From assembly GCF_964340395.1 (NCBI RefSeq), contig NC_135570.1, positions 6,222,822 to 6,286,821 of the forward strand: 64,000 bases of DNA. The letters run 5' to 3'. Every line of letters starts with the position of its first letter. The first letter of the stretch is position 1. Source of the DNA: Glandiceps talaboti (lineage: Eukaryota; Hemichordata; Enteropneusta; Spengelidae). Made by a program: the position numbers and the translations under genes. The notes under the pieces are model-generated. The model worked only from the letters and a program-made list of their open reading frames with translations. It made no database searches and was not told the DNA's origin. This document shows, piece by piece, positions 52,710-64,000 of the stretch.

Positions 52710-55700
52710 TTAGTTCAGAGTAGGTTTTAACAGTTCCTTTAAAAACGGCCTGACCTTGACCTTAACTTTGAAGGAGACTAATTAATTGTATTGAACGGAA
52801 TTTGAATATTTCAGTCTACCAGACTGAAAGGTACAAGTAAGTGAACGCGTGCTTGGAGTCATTGCAATTTATTACTCTGAACGATAACTAAACCCGCGTC
52901 CAATATTCGAGATTGGCTTCGCTACAAACGTTGCACTATTGAGTGAGAACTTTGTAGAAATATTATACTTGAAATATAATTTCTATAGAGTACTTTATAC
53001 ATCCGAACTCAAATAAATAATCGTAGCGGACGTGCCTATATTTGTTATCTCAAACGTACTAGATGACAGCAACCGAATGGATTTCCGCGTCATTACATCT
53101 GATTGAACGTAAGATGAGATGAGATGAGATAGATGAGGAGGGATGACTTGAAGGAGTACGTGACAAGTGTCGCTTGATTTGTTTCGCAGTCTGGTGTCGT
53201 AGATGCTCCAGACATCATCCATCCTGTCCAGCTGATTGGAAAGTCACAAGATGCCTTGGCTGTCACTTTTATTTCGACAGAACACATAGTCATGTCTTTA
53301 AATTGTTTACTATTTTTCGATCATTTTAAGAGAGAGCAATAAACACTTTTTATATCTTTTATTTTGGTTAAATCGAAGTACCGACAAACATCATGAGCCA
53401 TTCTCCAGTGTCAGAGTTATGTTCTACTCTCGTAAATGTTCTACTGTTGCCACAAAAGGGTCTGGTGGTTTTACGACTATATGTTTAACATGTACAACTA
53501 TGTATTCAAGATAATGTGATCTTTCACTACCCTTATAAATACTTCATACTTTCCTATTCAAAATTTGATATTCATTAAAAACTTTCTAGAAATGAATGAA
53601 TCATTTTCCGATTCAAGGATTGCACTGTGAAAAATAAACGAATTTCATATATTGTTTCAGAAAGATATGAATCATTATAACGCTAAATCTGGATATATAG
53701 CCATCATAGTCACTTAAAATGCATGTCAGTAGGATATTTGCAGGAACAAGTTGAAAGATACAATGTACAACCATTTTGCAACAAGAGTATACAATATATT
53801 GTCCTGACTACTCAAGAAAGAATATCTCAGACAATCTCATTAACATACCGTATCCAAATACGCATGTCAAATGACCCCTAGATCCGGGACTTTTTGTCGC
53901 AGAGCACATGACACCTGGCTAGAGGTCAATGCACACCATGTTGTTAGCATTAACACTATGATCAACAAAAATTCTTTTTACACAAATTTGATTAATGAAA
54001 ATGTTCAACCAACCAACCAACGTGATATATAAGCTTATGCCCTCTTCGCAAAATCTGTCTGTGGCCGGCCATAGGCTGGGCAGGACTTGCAATTGTCAGT
54101 GAAACAAGCAGACGATCATGCTGATCTAGTCGGTGTCTGCAGACAGACGTGTTTACTTTCGAATTTCTTTATTTCTTTAACATTTCCGACGTGGTACGTC
54201 ACATATTAAATTATCAACCAAACTTAATGAACTGTTACAACTCGGTGAATAGTCCGATGACAGAATTCATTCAACAAACATATTAACATTTCCACAGTAT
54301 TTCTTTAAATGACTTGGTTACATGTTAAGAGTCAACTGAGTGTTTTCTTAAATAACAGGAAAAGTCTCCTAGAATGCTTGTTACAATAATACAATAATCT
54401 GGTGACTTAGCTGTGACGTCAAATACATATTTCCTTGCCTCGTCATGAATACCGTCCACTTGGTGATAACAACATACGAACATCTGGTCAAACGTGCTTT
54501 GCATTTTAGGGTTTTATGCAACAATTCACTTTAGCAAAGTTTCATAAATGAAAATCATAAAGATTGCCATTAGTTTGTTCAAGAAAACCCTTCTCAGCTA
54601 TAATCAAGAAAACAGGGATCATCATACAATTTTTAAAAACATAGATGTCAAAATGATTCGAAATGGTCGTTGAATAAAGTGATAACAACGGGAAATTCAC
54701 CCCTAGAGACATTTTATATAAAACGACCTGGACAAAGCTTTATAATGGCAAAGTACTTTAAAGATCTATGATTTTCAAGTATATTGTTCCTGATGCGAAA
54801 AATTAGTTAATGATCAATGTTGACATAGATTTCAGTTATATCGACGATTGCAGTGGAAAGTGAAAGATGTTTATATGTGCCGTCCTACTACAACATTTCA
54901 AGACATGCTCTCTGGCCGGACAGACATACCCACTTCTCCCCTCATCCACTCAGCTCAACGCAAGTTTTGCCTACTTGAATGATGACTGTTTTCCTCTCCC
55001 ACTGACCAATTCATACAAATATCCCCTCCCTCTGAAAAATCTTGTAGAACAGCTTCGTTGGCCGCACCTGAGATTGTCAGGGCAATAAATGTTATCAGCT
55101 ACCAATAACTGAACAGGGGGAAGAAAGAGAAATTACAATAGATGACCGTTTATTGTTTTTTTTGTATCGTACACAATAAATGTCAGTCCTTGCTGTGAGG
55201 TCTGTAATAGCTTTAAGCATTGATTTGTAGCAATTCATTGATAAGTATTATGTAAATTTAATACGTCATCACATTTTGATGAGTACTGCGTGTTTAGCCT
55301 CAGTGGGCACCATCTGGAGGAGGCTGTAGAGATGAGTCTTTCCGTCTGTCAGTATTTGCGATTAGTATCTTTAATGCATGCACACCATGCCTCTGTCCTG
55401 ATTCGATTAAACTTGGCACAAATATGAAAACTAAACGGCACACATAAGAAAATCGTTTCTATTATGAACCTATCTTATTTTAACGAAAAGTCACCATAAT
55501 CACAATTATCAATTATTTGTATAAAAGGTCAAGAATTGTATCGTATACAGATACCCATTCAAACATATATGATCGTTAAAATAGTAATATTAAAATTTTA
55601 TAATATGAAATATTATCTATTTCTTTAAGACGTTTATAATGGGAATACATCATGCTTGCTGATTGGTTAGTTATAGTGTCAATCATCTTGAGTGAATACT

Positions 55701-56680
55701 ACGAAATGCAATCGATTTCTCTAAGATCTTTTAAATGGGAACACATAATACTTGCTGATTGGTTGGTTATAGTGTCAATCAACTTGGGTGAATATTAATC
55801 GATTTCTTTAAGACCAGGTACATGATAGAGAATGTTGTCGAAATGTTTTATGACACATTTCAATTATAACTGACAGCCACACTCAGGAAATGTAACATGA
55901 AGTAATTCTATGGATTCATTCCATCCAAGTGTCTATTGTTACGTTTGACAGACCTCACTTGATTCACTCAAGCCCGGCCATTCTCACAAATTACCGGAGG
56001 CTCACTTGCAAATGGAAATACACCATCACTAATTGATCTAATAAATACTCGCCGATCTATTTCCGGTTTTGGTCCTGTCATTAAATCGTTGAATCGCATA
56101 CCAGCAGTATTTTAAATATCAATTTTATACCAAAGTGGAGAGGAGGGATATCCATTAGAATTGTACTGCTTCAAATAACGAGTTTTACTTTTCTTCCAAA
56201 TTATCTCTAATGTGGCTAGCGACAATGTAATACAAAATTGAAATGAGAAAAACCAAAATAGATCTAGATTAGTGGACATTCAATAACATGTCTTTACATC
56301 AACCAGTGAATAAACTTACTGTTCATGTGTTCACACCAGGGACAGAGTGTTCATTAGACCTCAAGGGCATTAAAAGTCACATAACCCAACTACTTCCTTG
56401 TTATATTTCTCTGTACGTCACTCATTCCCTTGGTATATCTAAAATTGATTGGAACGGTCGTCACAACGTCGACACATCTTACGACCCAATATAGCTCTGT
56501 ATCATATGATCTTATGACACCTTGAATAACACTGTAGTGTGAAGATGGCAAGCGCTTAATGTCATTAAATTTGAGAGATAAGAATCGTGTAAAATCAATG
56601 TCAAGTACGTGCTTCATGGTCCACTTTATATGCCCACGGTTATTTTCAAGTCCAAGTTACAAGTAGTTTGTTGTTTTCAA
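52710..56680. other. Intergenic region
   Basis: No gene recognised. It contains a short GATGA array near 53112-53140, a two-copy tandem duplication at 55619-55805 and the open frame 54867-55088, which has no recognisable domain. The segment GACAGCTTCGTTG..CACCTGA near 1108-1132 has a similar counterpart near 55050-55075, hinting at a shared degenerate repeat. Confidence 0.5.
55619..55805 (+). repeat. Two-copy tandem duplication of about 106 bp
   Basis: Both copies contain ATTTCTTTAAGA / ATTTCTCTAAGA, ATGGGAA(T/C)ACAT, CTTGCTGATTGGTT and TTATAGTGTCAATCA. A third partial start (CGATTTCTTTAAGACC) follows. Confidence 0.8.
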
Positions 56681-56690
56681 CCATAACTTC

Positions 56691-56763
56691 CACCACCACC
56701 ACCACCACCACCACCACCACCACCACCACCACCACCACCACCACCACCACCACCACCACCACC

Positions 56764-56806
<43 letters not shown>

Positions 56807-56819
56807 CCACAACAACAAC
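56691..56819. repeat. (ACC)n-(ACA)n trinucleotide microsatellite
   Basis: ACC units at about 56691-56763 switch to ACA units to about 56819. Poly-Thr/poly-Val frames are artefacts. Confidence 0.97.
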
Positions 56820-59800
56820 TTTGAACCTTTTACATTTCATACTCCATACAGTTACAGTTTGTATAACAATCCCACGATTTTTTGGTCAATGTGTTTTAAA
56901 GACAGACTTTATTAATTTTATTTCATTTTTAAACATTGTGAAGAGCCTCTGAATAATAGCAGTTTGGATTTTGGCACTATACAAATTTATCTTCTGTATT
57001 TTTAGTTATTTACGTATTTACTTATTTCTGACTAATAGTATAAGCATCCGTATGAGCATGGTGTATTGTATGGTATAACTATATTTAAAAGAATCATTTT
57101 TATGTTCACATTTCTATACAAATATAACTTACTGCATTCATTGAAGTACAAGGTACATAGGAAATCAATACATGCTTGATAGAATGGGAACGAAACACCA
57201 CGGATCAGAATCTATCTGGTGTAAATATCTAATTACACATGATATATACTGAGTGGCAACGGTGTTTGTCTACAATGCGTTCAAATGTTGTACATATGTT
57301 AGTTTGCCGCGTCACGTACATTTGACCTTACTTGATCACTTCATGGACTCCATTCACTTCGCTAGTACGAGGAAGAATTTTACTCGGCATATTTGAACTC
57401 AATATCCGTTACCTTTAACCAGAAGCATGGTCGCATTTCAAGTCGATTTACAATTGTATCGCTCGTCTACTGTTTTACCGTCATCAAATTTAAAGTCAAA
57501 TACATACAGATTACACAGCAAACAATGGCAAGTTGTTAAAGGCACCCATTTGCAGTCCTGGCAAAAACACTGTAGTGTATGCTTTGTAAAGAGAGGCAAA
57601 TTTCGGCTCCACAGAAACAAAGAAACCACAGTTGCAATGATTATGGTTGATGTTGCATTCTTTCTACAACCAACAGTCTTCATCAAAACAACTGTGTTGT
57701 CTTTGTTCATGTACGAAGGGCTGAAATTCGTCTATACCAACACAACAGTCTCTTTGCCGAATCTGTAATAATATGTATGTCAAATTTGATGAAATCAGAA
57801 GAAAAGCTGGCATATTCTACGATAAATATAATTTAAATACACTGTATTAAATACACCTACCGTTACGGATACTGTTAAACCATCGATATGAACAAATGTT
57901 TAACCTTTCGTGTATTAGTGAGTGGCACAATTTCTAAGTCGCTCCAGTAAACACGATGATTATGGCTGACGACAATAGTGTAAACGACACCTTCCAATCA
58001 ACTAGTGATGTCTGGACACATGTGTGGGTTATACATGTATACTAAACGCTCTGACTAAATCATAGTAAATGTAACATCATTCGACTGTAATCCACTCCTG
58101 CGAGAATCGCGCCCTCTGACAACAGTTTCATTTACTTTAGCAAGAAACCATTCAAGCAAAATCAGATAACAGAAATGTAATTATTTCTAGCGCCGGACAT
58201 GTACGTAACGTAAATAGTGTCCTTCCTTTTCCGCATACCTAACTACAATACAGTTTCAATTAATAATTGCAAATGTGAGTGACGTTTATTCCCTATCCTG
58301 TAACAATCCCTGAATCGATTTACTTTCGATATTACTAGTAGAATCCATATATAACCAAGGGAACTGTGTGCACATGAAGCCAACAACAAAAGTCGATTGT
58401 ACAAGGAGAGAATGGCTTAATAGCAACTTGTCAATCATGTTTATTTGTAGATATTATCCACGGCAATTATATGTCATTACGTCGAATTAGATATAGTGGC
58501 CATTTTGTTTAGGCTCGTTCCACGAAGAGTAATTTGCAGTTATTTTGACAACTGCATGGGCAGTCTCTCGATCAAGAATCAGCGTTAGTGATGATTATTA
58601 TCGAATACGTGTTAGATATGTCTGGAAATGCCACAATTGTAAACCTCATTTTCAAGCTAGTATCGTGAACTTTACTGATTTTTATATCACTTGTTTTTAC
58701 ATGTTGTTTTTATTTGGAACTTCTTTTCACGATTTTAACCAGTGAACACTGTTCGCATATTTGTTTTTGATTTACTTGTATATTTTATGTTCAGCGCATT
58801 TGATCGAATTGGCCCATTAGAAAATAAATAAAACTTTGAACTACTTCAAACTCAACACGTGCTTGCTTTGATATGATCAGTATGGGAATATTCTCACCAT
58901 GTTAAGATTGCAGTAAAGAACTCTAACAACGCGCCAGTAGTATAACACACACAAGCCAAGTTGAACGCATTCGAACAAAAAAAATACGGGATTTATATCC
59001 TGGTTGTTCGACTTCGTGACAACCTGTGTCTACGTCATTGATTATGTGATGCTCGAAAAGCGAGGCTTGTGGATATATAATAATACTCTCCGTTGTTTTC
59101 TTCATTCAGCCGTAAAATATACTCGTGCGCAAGTGCTTTGTCTCTTTTTGTCTTAGACTAGAAGTGACAAGGTCCCTAAGGTCACTCTTATTTTCCTTGT
59201 CTGAACGAAGAAAAATATAAGCGAATATTAAAGCTTAATGTATCTTGGGACAGCAAACATTCTATGGTCGTGTAACATGTACATGTACGCAACAAACTGA
59301 CATCTCCGTCACTATAGGAACGATGTCCATTTCAAGACACATCACTGACGTCAACTGTTCTATGACAGGACAGCAGAGATGTCACACTAATATCTGTCAC
59401 GTGGTATGCACGTGAATAGAGGTTGATCATGGGGCTCTAACAACATGAGTCATCTCATAGATAGAAAAAGTACAACATGAGTAAAACAATTCTCTGCTAT
59501 AGTTGCTTCAAAAGTCAAGTCGTGATACCTTTAAGTGCTAACTCCATCAACAATTCTCGCTAAGCTTTATCTCAGTGCTAGCAGATCAACAATTCAAAGC
59601 CTCGGGTATTAGGGATTATAACACCTGCTACAAAGACCTTATCCAATCAGGTTTTCGTATCACATTTCTGTCTGCAGGTACAAAACAGTCTAGGAACACG
59701 GTTTGAATGCTTAGTAATTCTACCCGCGTACAGTTTACATGATTGAACATACACAGTAGTAATGAACTATTAAGACGCGTCATGCTGGGGTACAGTTTGG

Positions 59801-60720
59801 AATTTGTGTGGTTTTTGGGTGGTTGAATACGTTTAGACGTTAATCCGGCCGTTCTAACTACTCATTTTGAATACTATTTACGGATTGGTAGAGCTCTAAC
59901 TAGGAATTCATATATCATGGTAAATAAATGACATTATTATGTAATTATTTGGTTACTAAAAATAAATTAATAAAAAACTCAATCACTAAGCCTTTTTGTG
60001 GGTATTAAACCAACATCTATCACATTTCATTGACCCAGATTTGAATCTAAATCATGGAATGTTTAGTGTGTTTTATGTTTATGCATTTTGTACACCAATT
60101 TCAGCTAAATTGAGTATGCTGTACAACAAGCCTTAAACTGTGTATTGTTATTTTAGTATTCTGTGTAAGGTATAAGTTAAACAACACAAAGTCGTAAGTT
60201 GTGATGCAGAGAAAAGGGAGCTTGTATCACGTACCTTTGTTGATAACTCGACTATTTATCACAATTTGTAGCCTGTCTAATGACTGAGCATGCGATTCTG
60301 CAATCGTAAGATCAACCTAGCAACACAGTCACAGATCCCGTCAGTAGAGACAGTCTAATATATTCAGGAATGCAACGTTCACTATCTATAACCTCTCTGT
60401 AAGGAGCATGAAAGTCTCGCGCCCTGTTCATAAAATGACCAGTTGTTTCTTCTACGTGAATTTGATAAAACTAGGAGCATTTCTACATACTCTCTTATAC
60501 AATAATATCAGTATTTGACCAAAGCTTTCTACGACCAACAAAATAACACAATTAGTATAGCAACATATATACTGGAACTTTTATGGTAGCTTCTACACGA
60601 TCATCGACCTTGGAATGATGGCAGTGTGGGTGGAAAGGATACATATGAAATGAGAAGTTCACACACACAGAATGCATCCCATGTGTGATATAACAAACCA
60701 ATCTATCTGTTTTTTTCCCA
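56820..60720. other. Intergenic region
   Basis: No intact gene. It contains the piggyBac-like remnant at 57427-57768 and one GCGCCCTC octamer at 58109-58116. Confidence 0.5.
57427..57768 (+). pseudogene. Decayed fragment resembling the C-terminus of a piggyBac-type transposase
   Basis: The 113-residue frame contains HLQSWQKHCSVC, then KRGKFR, HRNKETT and DVAFFLQPTVF. The order of a CxxC-like start, a KRGK/R stretch, KET-T and a VAxCxxPCF-like block is that of the zinc-binding C-terminal domain of piggyBac transposases, with several of the cysteines replaced. No catalytic DDD domain was seen upstream. The similarity is from family memory and the fragment is short, so this is a tentative call. 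Confidence 0.35.
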
Positions 60721-60724
60721 GGCC

Positions 60725-61345
60725 TTCATTTTGACGAGGGCACCATTTTGACGACTGGGCATAAGAGGTCTACAGTTTGACGACTAATTTGCCAAAAGGT
60801 CTCAATTTTAACGGCTTATTTGACAGAGATATCTATTTTGATATCTTATTTGTCAGAGGTCTTCAGTTTAACGATTTATATGAAAGAAGTATGTATTTGA
60901 TGATACATAGATAGGGGTCTATGTTTTGATGATTTCTATCGTCTACTCATCGACGGTATTCTTATCGGTTCTATATTTTGATGACCCATGTCACCAGAGG
61001 TCCAAAAGTTGACGACACACGTGTCTATATAAGTTGATGAGTGTACTTGTCAGAGAACAATAATCATTTGACGACTAAGTTGTCACTGTAACTAGGGACC
61101 TATGGTTTGACGACATACTTGTCACAGATCTATATTTCACGACATATTTGCCAGATAGCTAAAATTTGACAATATACTTGTCAGGGGTCTATAATACTAA
61201 ACCTATACTTGTCAGAGATCTATGATTTGACAAAATACTTGTAAGAGATCTATGATTTGACAACATACTTGTTAGAGATCTACCGTATTTGATCACATAA
61301 AAGTATATGTTTGACACCTATGTCTTGACGAAAGGTTTACAATTT
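60725..61345 (+). repeat. Degenerate minisatellite of about 30-bp units
   Basis: About 15-18 imperfect units with consensus near TTTGACGACATACTTGTCAGAGATCTATA. Units vary from about 28 to 40 bases and are strongly diverged. The least diverged are at about 61200-61290. Confidence 0.75.
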
Positions 61346-61569
61346 CTTACAATCAAGGTTTACAATTTACGACAAATGTTATTGCACTTACAAATGTTAC
61401 TGGAGGTCATCACTCGGAAACTGGAAACCTCTCGATATCTCAATTAGAATAAGCAGCTTACAATTGACTAAACAAAGAATTGGAAAACAAGCAGAACATG
61501 AATGGCCGACGGATATACACGTGTACAACCTGTGACCCTGTGATATAGTAACTATCATATTTCTGCACA

Positions 61570-61785
61570 AGCAGCTTTTTACTCAAGTGAAAATACTTAA
61601 ATAAAACCCTGATTAAACTATTCTGGGATCATAATGTTCATGTTAATGCAAACCTTTCGTGACTTCACAATTATCTTCTGGTGTCGTTTAGAATAGTAGG
61701 TTGTTTAATAGCGATTTCCTTGACATCTTTATGCGTATATTTAAACTAATGAATTACGTCATCGGATCGTTTATAAGTGGTCGGT
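61570..61785 (+). repeat. Dispersed repeat family B, copy 3
   Basis: GCAGCTTTTTACTCAAGTG .. CCTGATTAAACTATTCT .. GCGATTTCCTTGACATCTTTATGCGTAT .. GAATTACGTCATCGGATCGTTTATAA, in the same order as the inverted copy at 51300-51515. Confidence 0.6.
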
Positions 61786-62012
61786 CGATTTCAAGTGACG
61801 GGTATGTATACTCCAGTAAGAAGAACATTACTAGTATACCTTTGAATATACAGCACAAATTACGCTCACAAACGCATAAATTCAGCCTGTGCCCCCTTAA
61901 AGTACAATCGGCCTCTCAGCTCGAGTAATTCACTTTCGTACACTATTTGAATCCATAGTAAACTCAAATTTCTTGACATTTGAGTTCAAAACACATACCT
62001 TCTATATCGACA

Positions 62013-62171
62013 CACACACACACACACACACACACGCAGACGCACGCACACACACATGCACCCACACGCAAACGCACACACGCGCGCGCAGACGCACGCG
62101 CGCACACACACACACGCGCACGCGCAGACGCACGCACGCACGCACACACACACGCGCGCACACACACACAT
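62013..62171. repeat. (CA)n array with CG-rich alternating purine-pyrimidine blocks
   Basis: CA run at 62013-62033, then mixed CACG, CGCG and CAGACG units to 62171. Long strictly alternating stretches occur at about 62078-62090 and 62095-62165. Confidence 0.95.
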
Positions 62172-63264
62172 TCACTTGAGTGTAAAAGTAACGACTAAAA
62201 CAGTCTTTAATAAGTACGATCCTTGACGTTTCGAATTAATATTCTCCAACAAAAGGCTAAGGCAAAATATATGTGAGTAAACTACCCAATAAATACCTGT
62301 GTTACAGTGTGTACTAAAATAGAACTTGGAGCATTTCACAAAACTACAAAACTGTATGCATTGCTGTAATGTATGATACTCACAAAAAGTGGTCTCGTAA
62401 ACTGTATCGCTACTCAAAATATCTGGAGATATATTAAAACTATTTTGTTGCAAATTATGTAACCTTGTAAGTCATGTATTGTTTCCTTTCACGGTGTGTC
62501 TGAATATGTTCAAAGAACATATATAGTCTGTACTAAAATATGTTTACATAAACGTTCACGTATTTGGCCAAGTCTGAGTACCCTGTACTTGTATTCGAAA
62601 ATGCTCAACGTTTATATAGCGCTGATTTATCGGCAAGTTTCGAATTGTGATATCTTATGAGTTGATATCGCAAAGCACTTCATCAAAGTGCTTTAGTGCA
62701 TCATTTAGTTCAGATAAGTTTAGATAAAAATGAAGTATTGACATTACATAGGTCTTACCTCTATGACGCCGATGCTATGGAAACAGTCGTTTTGAGTTTG
62801 CAAGCCTGAACAGACTGTAGAAGTCAAAATGGCGCCATGTTTTATCTTTCGTGAAGGAATCCAAATTGCCAACACTGTTTTATCGCTATCCAGGGTTATT
62901 TCAGAAAACAAATTCAAGGCCACAAGACTCGGATGTTTAAGATTAACAACGACTACATATATTGTCTTGTGCATTACAACAATAAAACATTTAAGATTAC
63001 AATAGGGGAGTTAAACACGGGGAGCATCATTTTTCATTGAAGCCAAGTTGGATGTCAGTTACATTTGTACTATAAGCTTACTACCTAATTACTTCAGAGG
63101 CATATGTTCTGAATTACTGCCTATTGTACTATTAATAGGAACCGCATATAGATTTGCTATGAGATACTTGAATGGTGCTTTTTCTGTTTAACCAAGCACG
63201 ACATTTTGCCCTAGTCCAAATGTACTTACTTATGATGAAATGGATGTTCACACGCGTTAATAAT

Positions 63265-63266
<2 letters not shown>

Positions 63267-63308
<42 letters not shown>

Positions 63309-63340
63309 AATATTTAGTTGTGCTATTTGGGGGGGGGGGG
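63267..63340. repeat. (GTT)n microsatellite and G run
   Basis: GTT units at about 63267-63308, a short AT-rich spacer, then a run of about 11 G at 63330-63340. Confidence 0.95.
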
Positions 63341-63864
63341 TTTACAAAATTTTGCGAAGCACTCGTTATTCCGTTTCTTAACTAATACAGCATTATCATT
63401 TGCTTTAGCGGGCTGATAAAAAAGACCGGAAAAGCATATAATGTTTATAAAGGAAAAATTATGTTACTTACTTCGCAATAAAAACCCGTTGTTTCGCTTA
63501 ACCGACTGAGCTACCTTTCCCTGTTATATCAGAGATTGCCGATTCAATATGTTCTATCAAGTCATGGACATGAGAAAGATCTCCGTACTTTACCCAATTT
63601 CACTGATGAAAAATACTGATTGTTCCAAATCGAGCACACAGTCAAGTGGCACTGATTGGAAAAAGACGAACGAATTCAAATGAGTAATTGCGTATCACAT
63701 GTTTGTGTCATACAAGCTGAACGTCTGTTGTACCGTCTGCAATATCTTGAAACAGAAGACGAGTTTAAAACCAGATATGTTGGTTCAAACCCGGGTTCAA
63801 ACCTAATTGTAACTTGTATGTCTACCACCAACAATAATAGAAACATTAACATGTGCATACTCAC

Positions 63865-63946
63865 TTGACAACGTCATCGCGGAGGATTTCACAGATGGCT
63901 CGTTTCACCCAGAGGCTTTTAGCATTCTTACACGGTATGATACGTT
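63865..63946 (-). other. Candidate internal coding exon at the right edge
   Basis: On the minus strand an 82-nt stretch reads ERIIPCKNAKSLWVKRAICE and continues ILRDDVV, followed at once by a strong donor GTCAA|GTGAGTATG at 63865/63864. The upstream acceptor (TGTTAAG at about 63947) is weak. The peptide has protein-like composition but I do not recognise a family. If real, it belongs to a gene running into this window from the right. Confidence 0.25.
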
Positions 63947-64000
63947 CTTAACATCGGTAAAAGCGCCATTCGTCCAATAATAATTCACCCAGCAACCTTG

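Larger units (their letters stand above)
61346..63864. other. Intergenic region near the right edge
   Basis: No gene recognised. It holds repeat family B copy 3 (61570-61785), the CA/CG-rich array (62013-62171), an inverted GCGCTATATAAA-type repeat end (about 62600-62720), and a (GTT)n array (63267-63308) followed by a G run. Confidence 0.5.

Noticed and set aside
54867-55088. 73-residue plus-strand frame as a gene
   Set aside because: No recognisable domain; a faint resemblance to 1108-1132 suggests repeat origin.
63490-63530. tRNA-like A box on the minus strand (GGTAGCTCAGTCGGTTAAGCG)
   Set aside because: No B box or acceptor-stem partner downstream on the same strand; probably a tRNA-derived SINE fragment, not a tRNA gene.

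Overview
The window is AT-rich, intron-rich nuclear DNA from a bilaterian animal, most likely a marine invertebrate. It has split genes with GT-AG introns, very dense microsatellites and small DNA transposons, and no operons, ribosome binding sites or CRISPR arrays. The phylum cannot be fixed from sequence alone.

Three protein-coding genes can be assembled exon by exon with consistent reading phases. (1) Plus strand, 2926-23280: S-adenosylmethionine synthetase (MAT2A/MAT1A type), 8 coding exons, 396 residues, with a 14.3 kb first intron full of repeats. (2) Minus strand, 41496-29364: an Mx-type dynamin-superfamily GTPase, 12 coding exons, 1059 residues. Eleven exons alone would give a protein of ordinary Mx size (about 669 residues). 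The extra exon (32267-33436) is 1170 nt, symmetric in phase, and encodes a 390-residue disordered insert in a stalk loop. (3) Minus strand, 49597-46931: a two-pore-domain (K2P) potassium channel, 3 coding exons, 622 residues, with TRESK/TWK-like architecture and a long M2-M3 cytoplasmic loop.

Layout: 1-2.8 kb intergenic and the MAT promoter; 2.9-23.4 kb MAT; 23.4-29.3 kb convergent intergenic space with a possible unassigned first exon near 25.4 kb; 29.4-41.5 kb Mx-like gene; 41.5-46.9 kb spacer with a 54-bp minisatellite and a CTCF-like site; 46.9-49.6 kb K2P channel, possibly with a 5' non-coding exon near 51.6 kb; 51.6-64 kb repeat-rich intergenic DNA with a decayed piggyBac-like fragment, a degenerate 30-bp minisatellite and a candidate exon at the right edge.

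The genes do not look functionally linked. The most interesting locus is the Mx-like gene. It combines the skippable disordered exon, a perfect interferon-stimulated-response-element-like sequence in intron 1, three more IRF-core repeats in intron 2, a near-perfect 98-bp inverted repeat with an 8-bp target duplication in intron 7, and a partial duplicate of exon 7. All exon joins are my manual predictions and have no transcript support.
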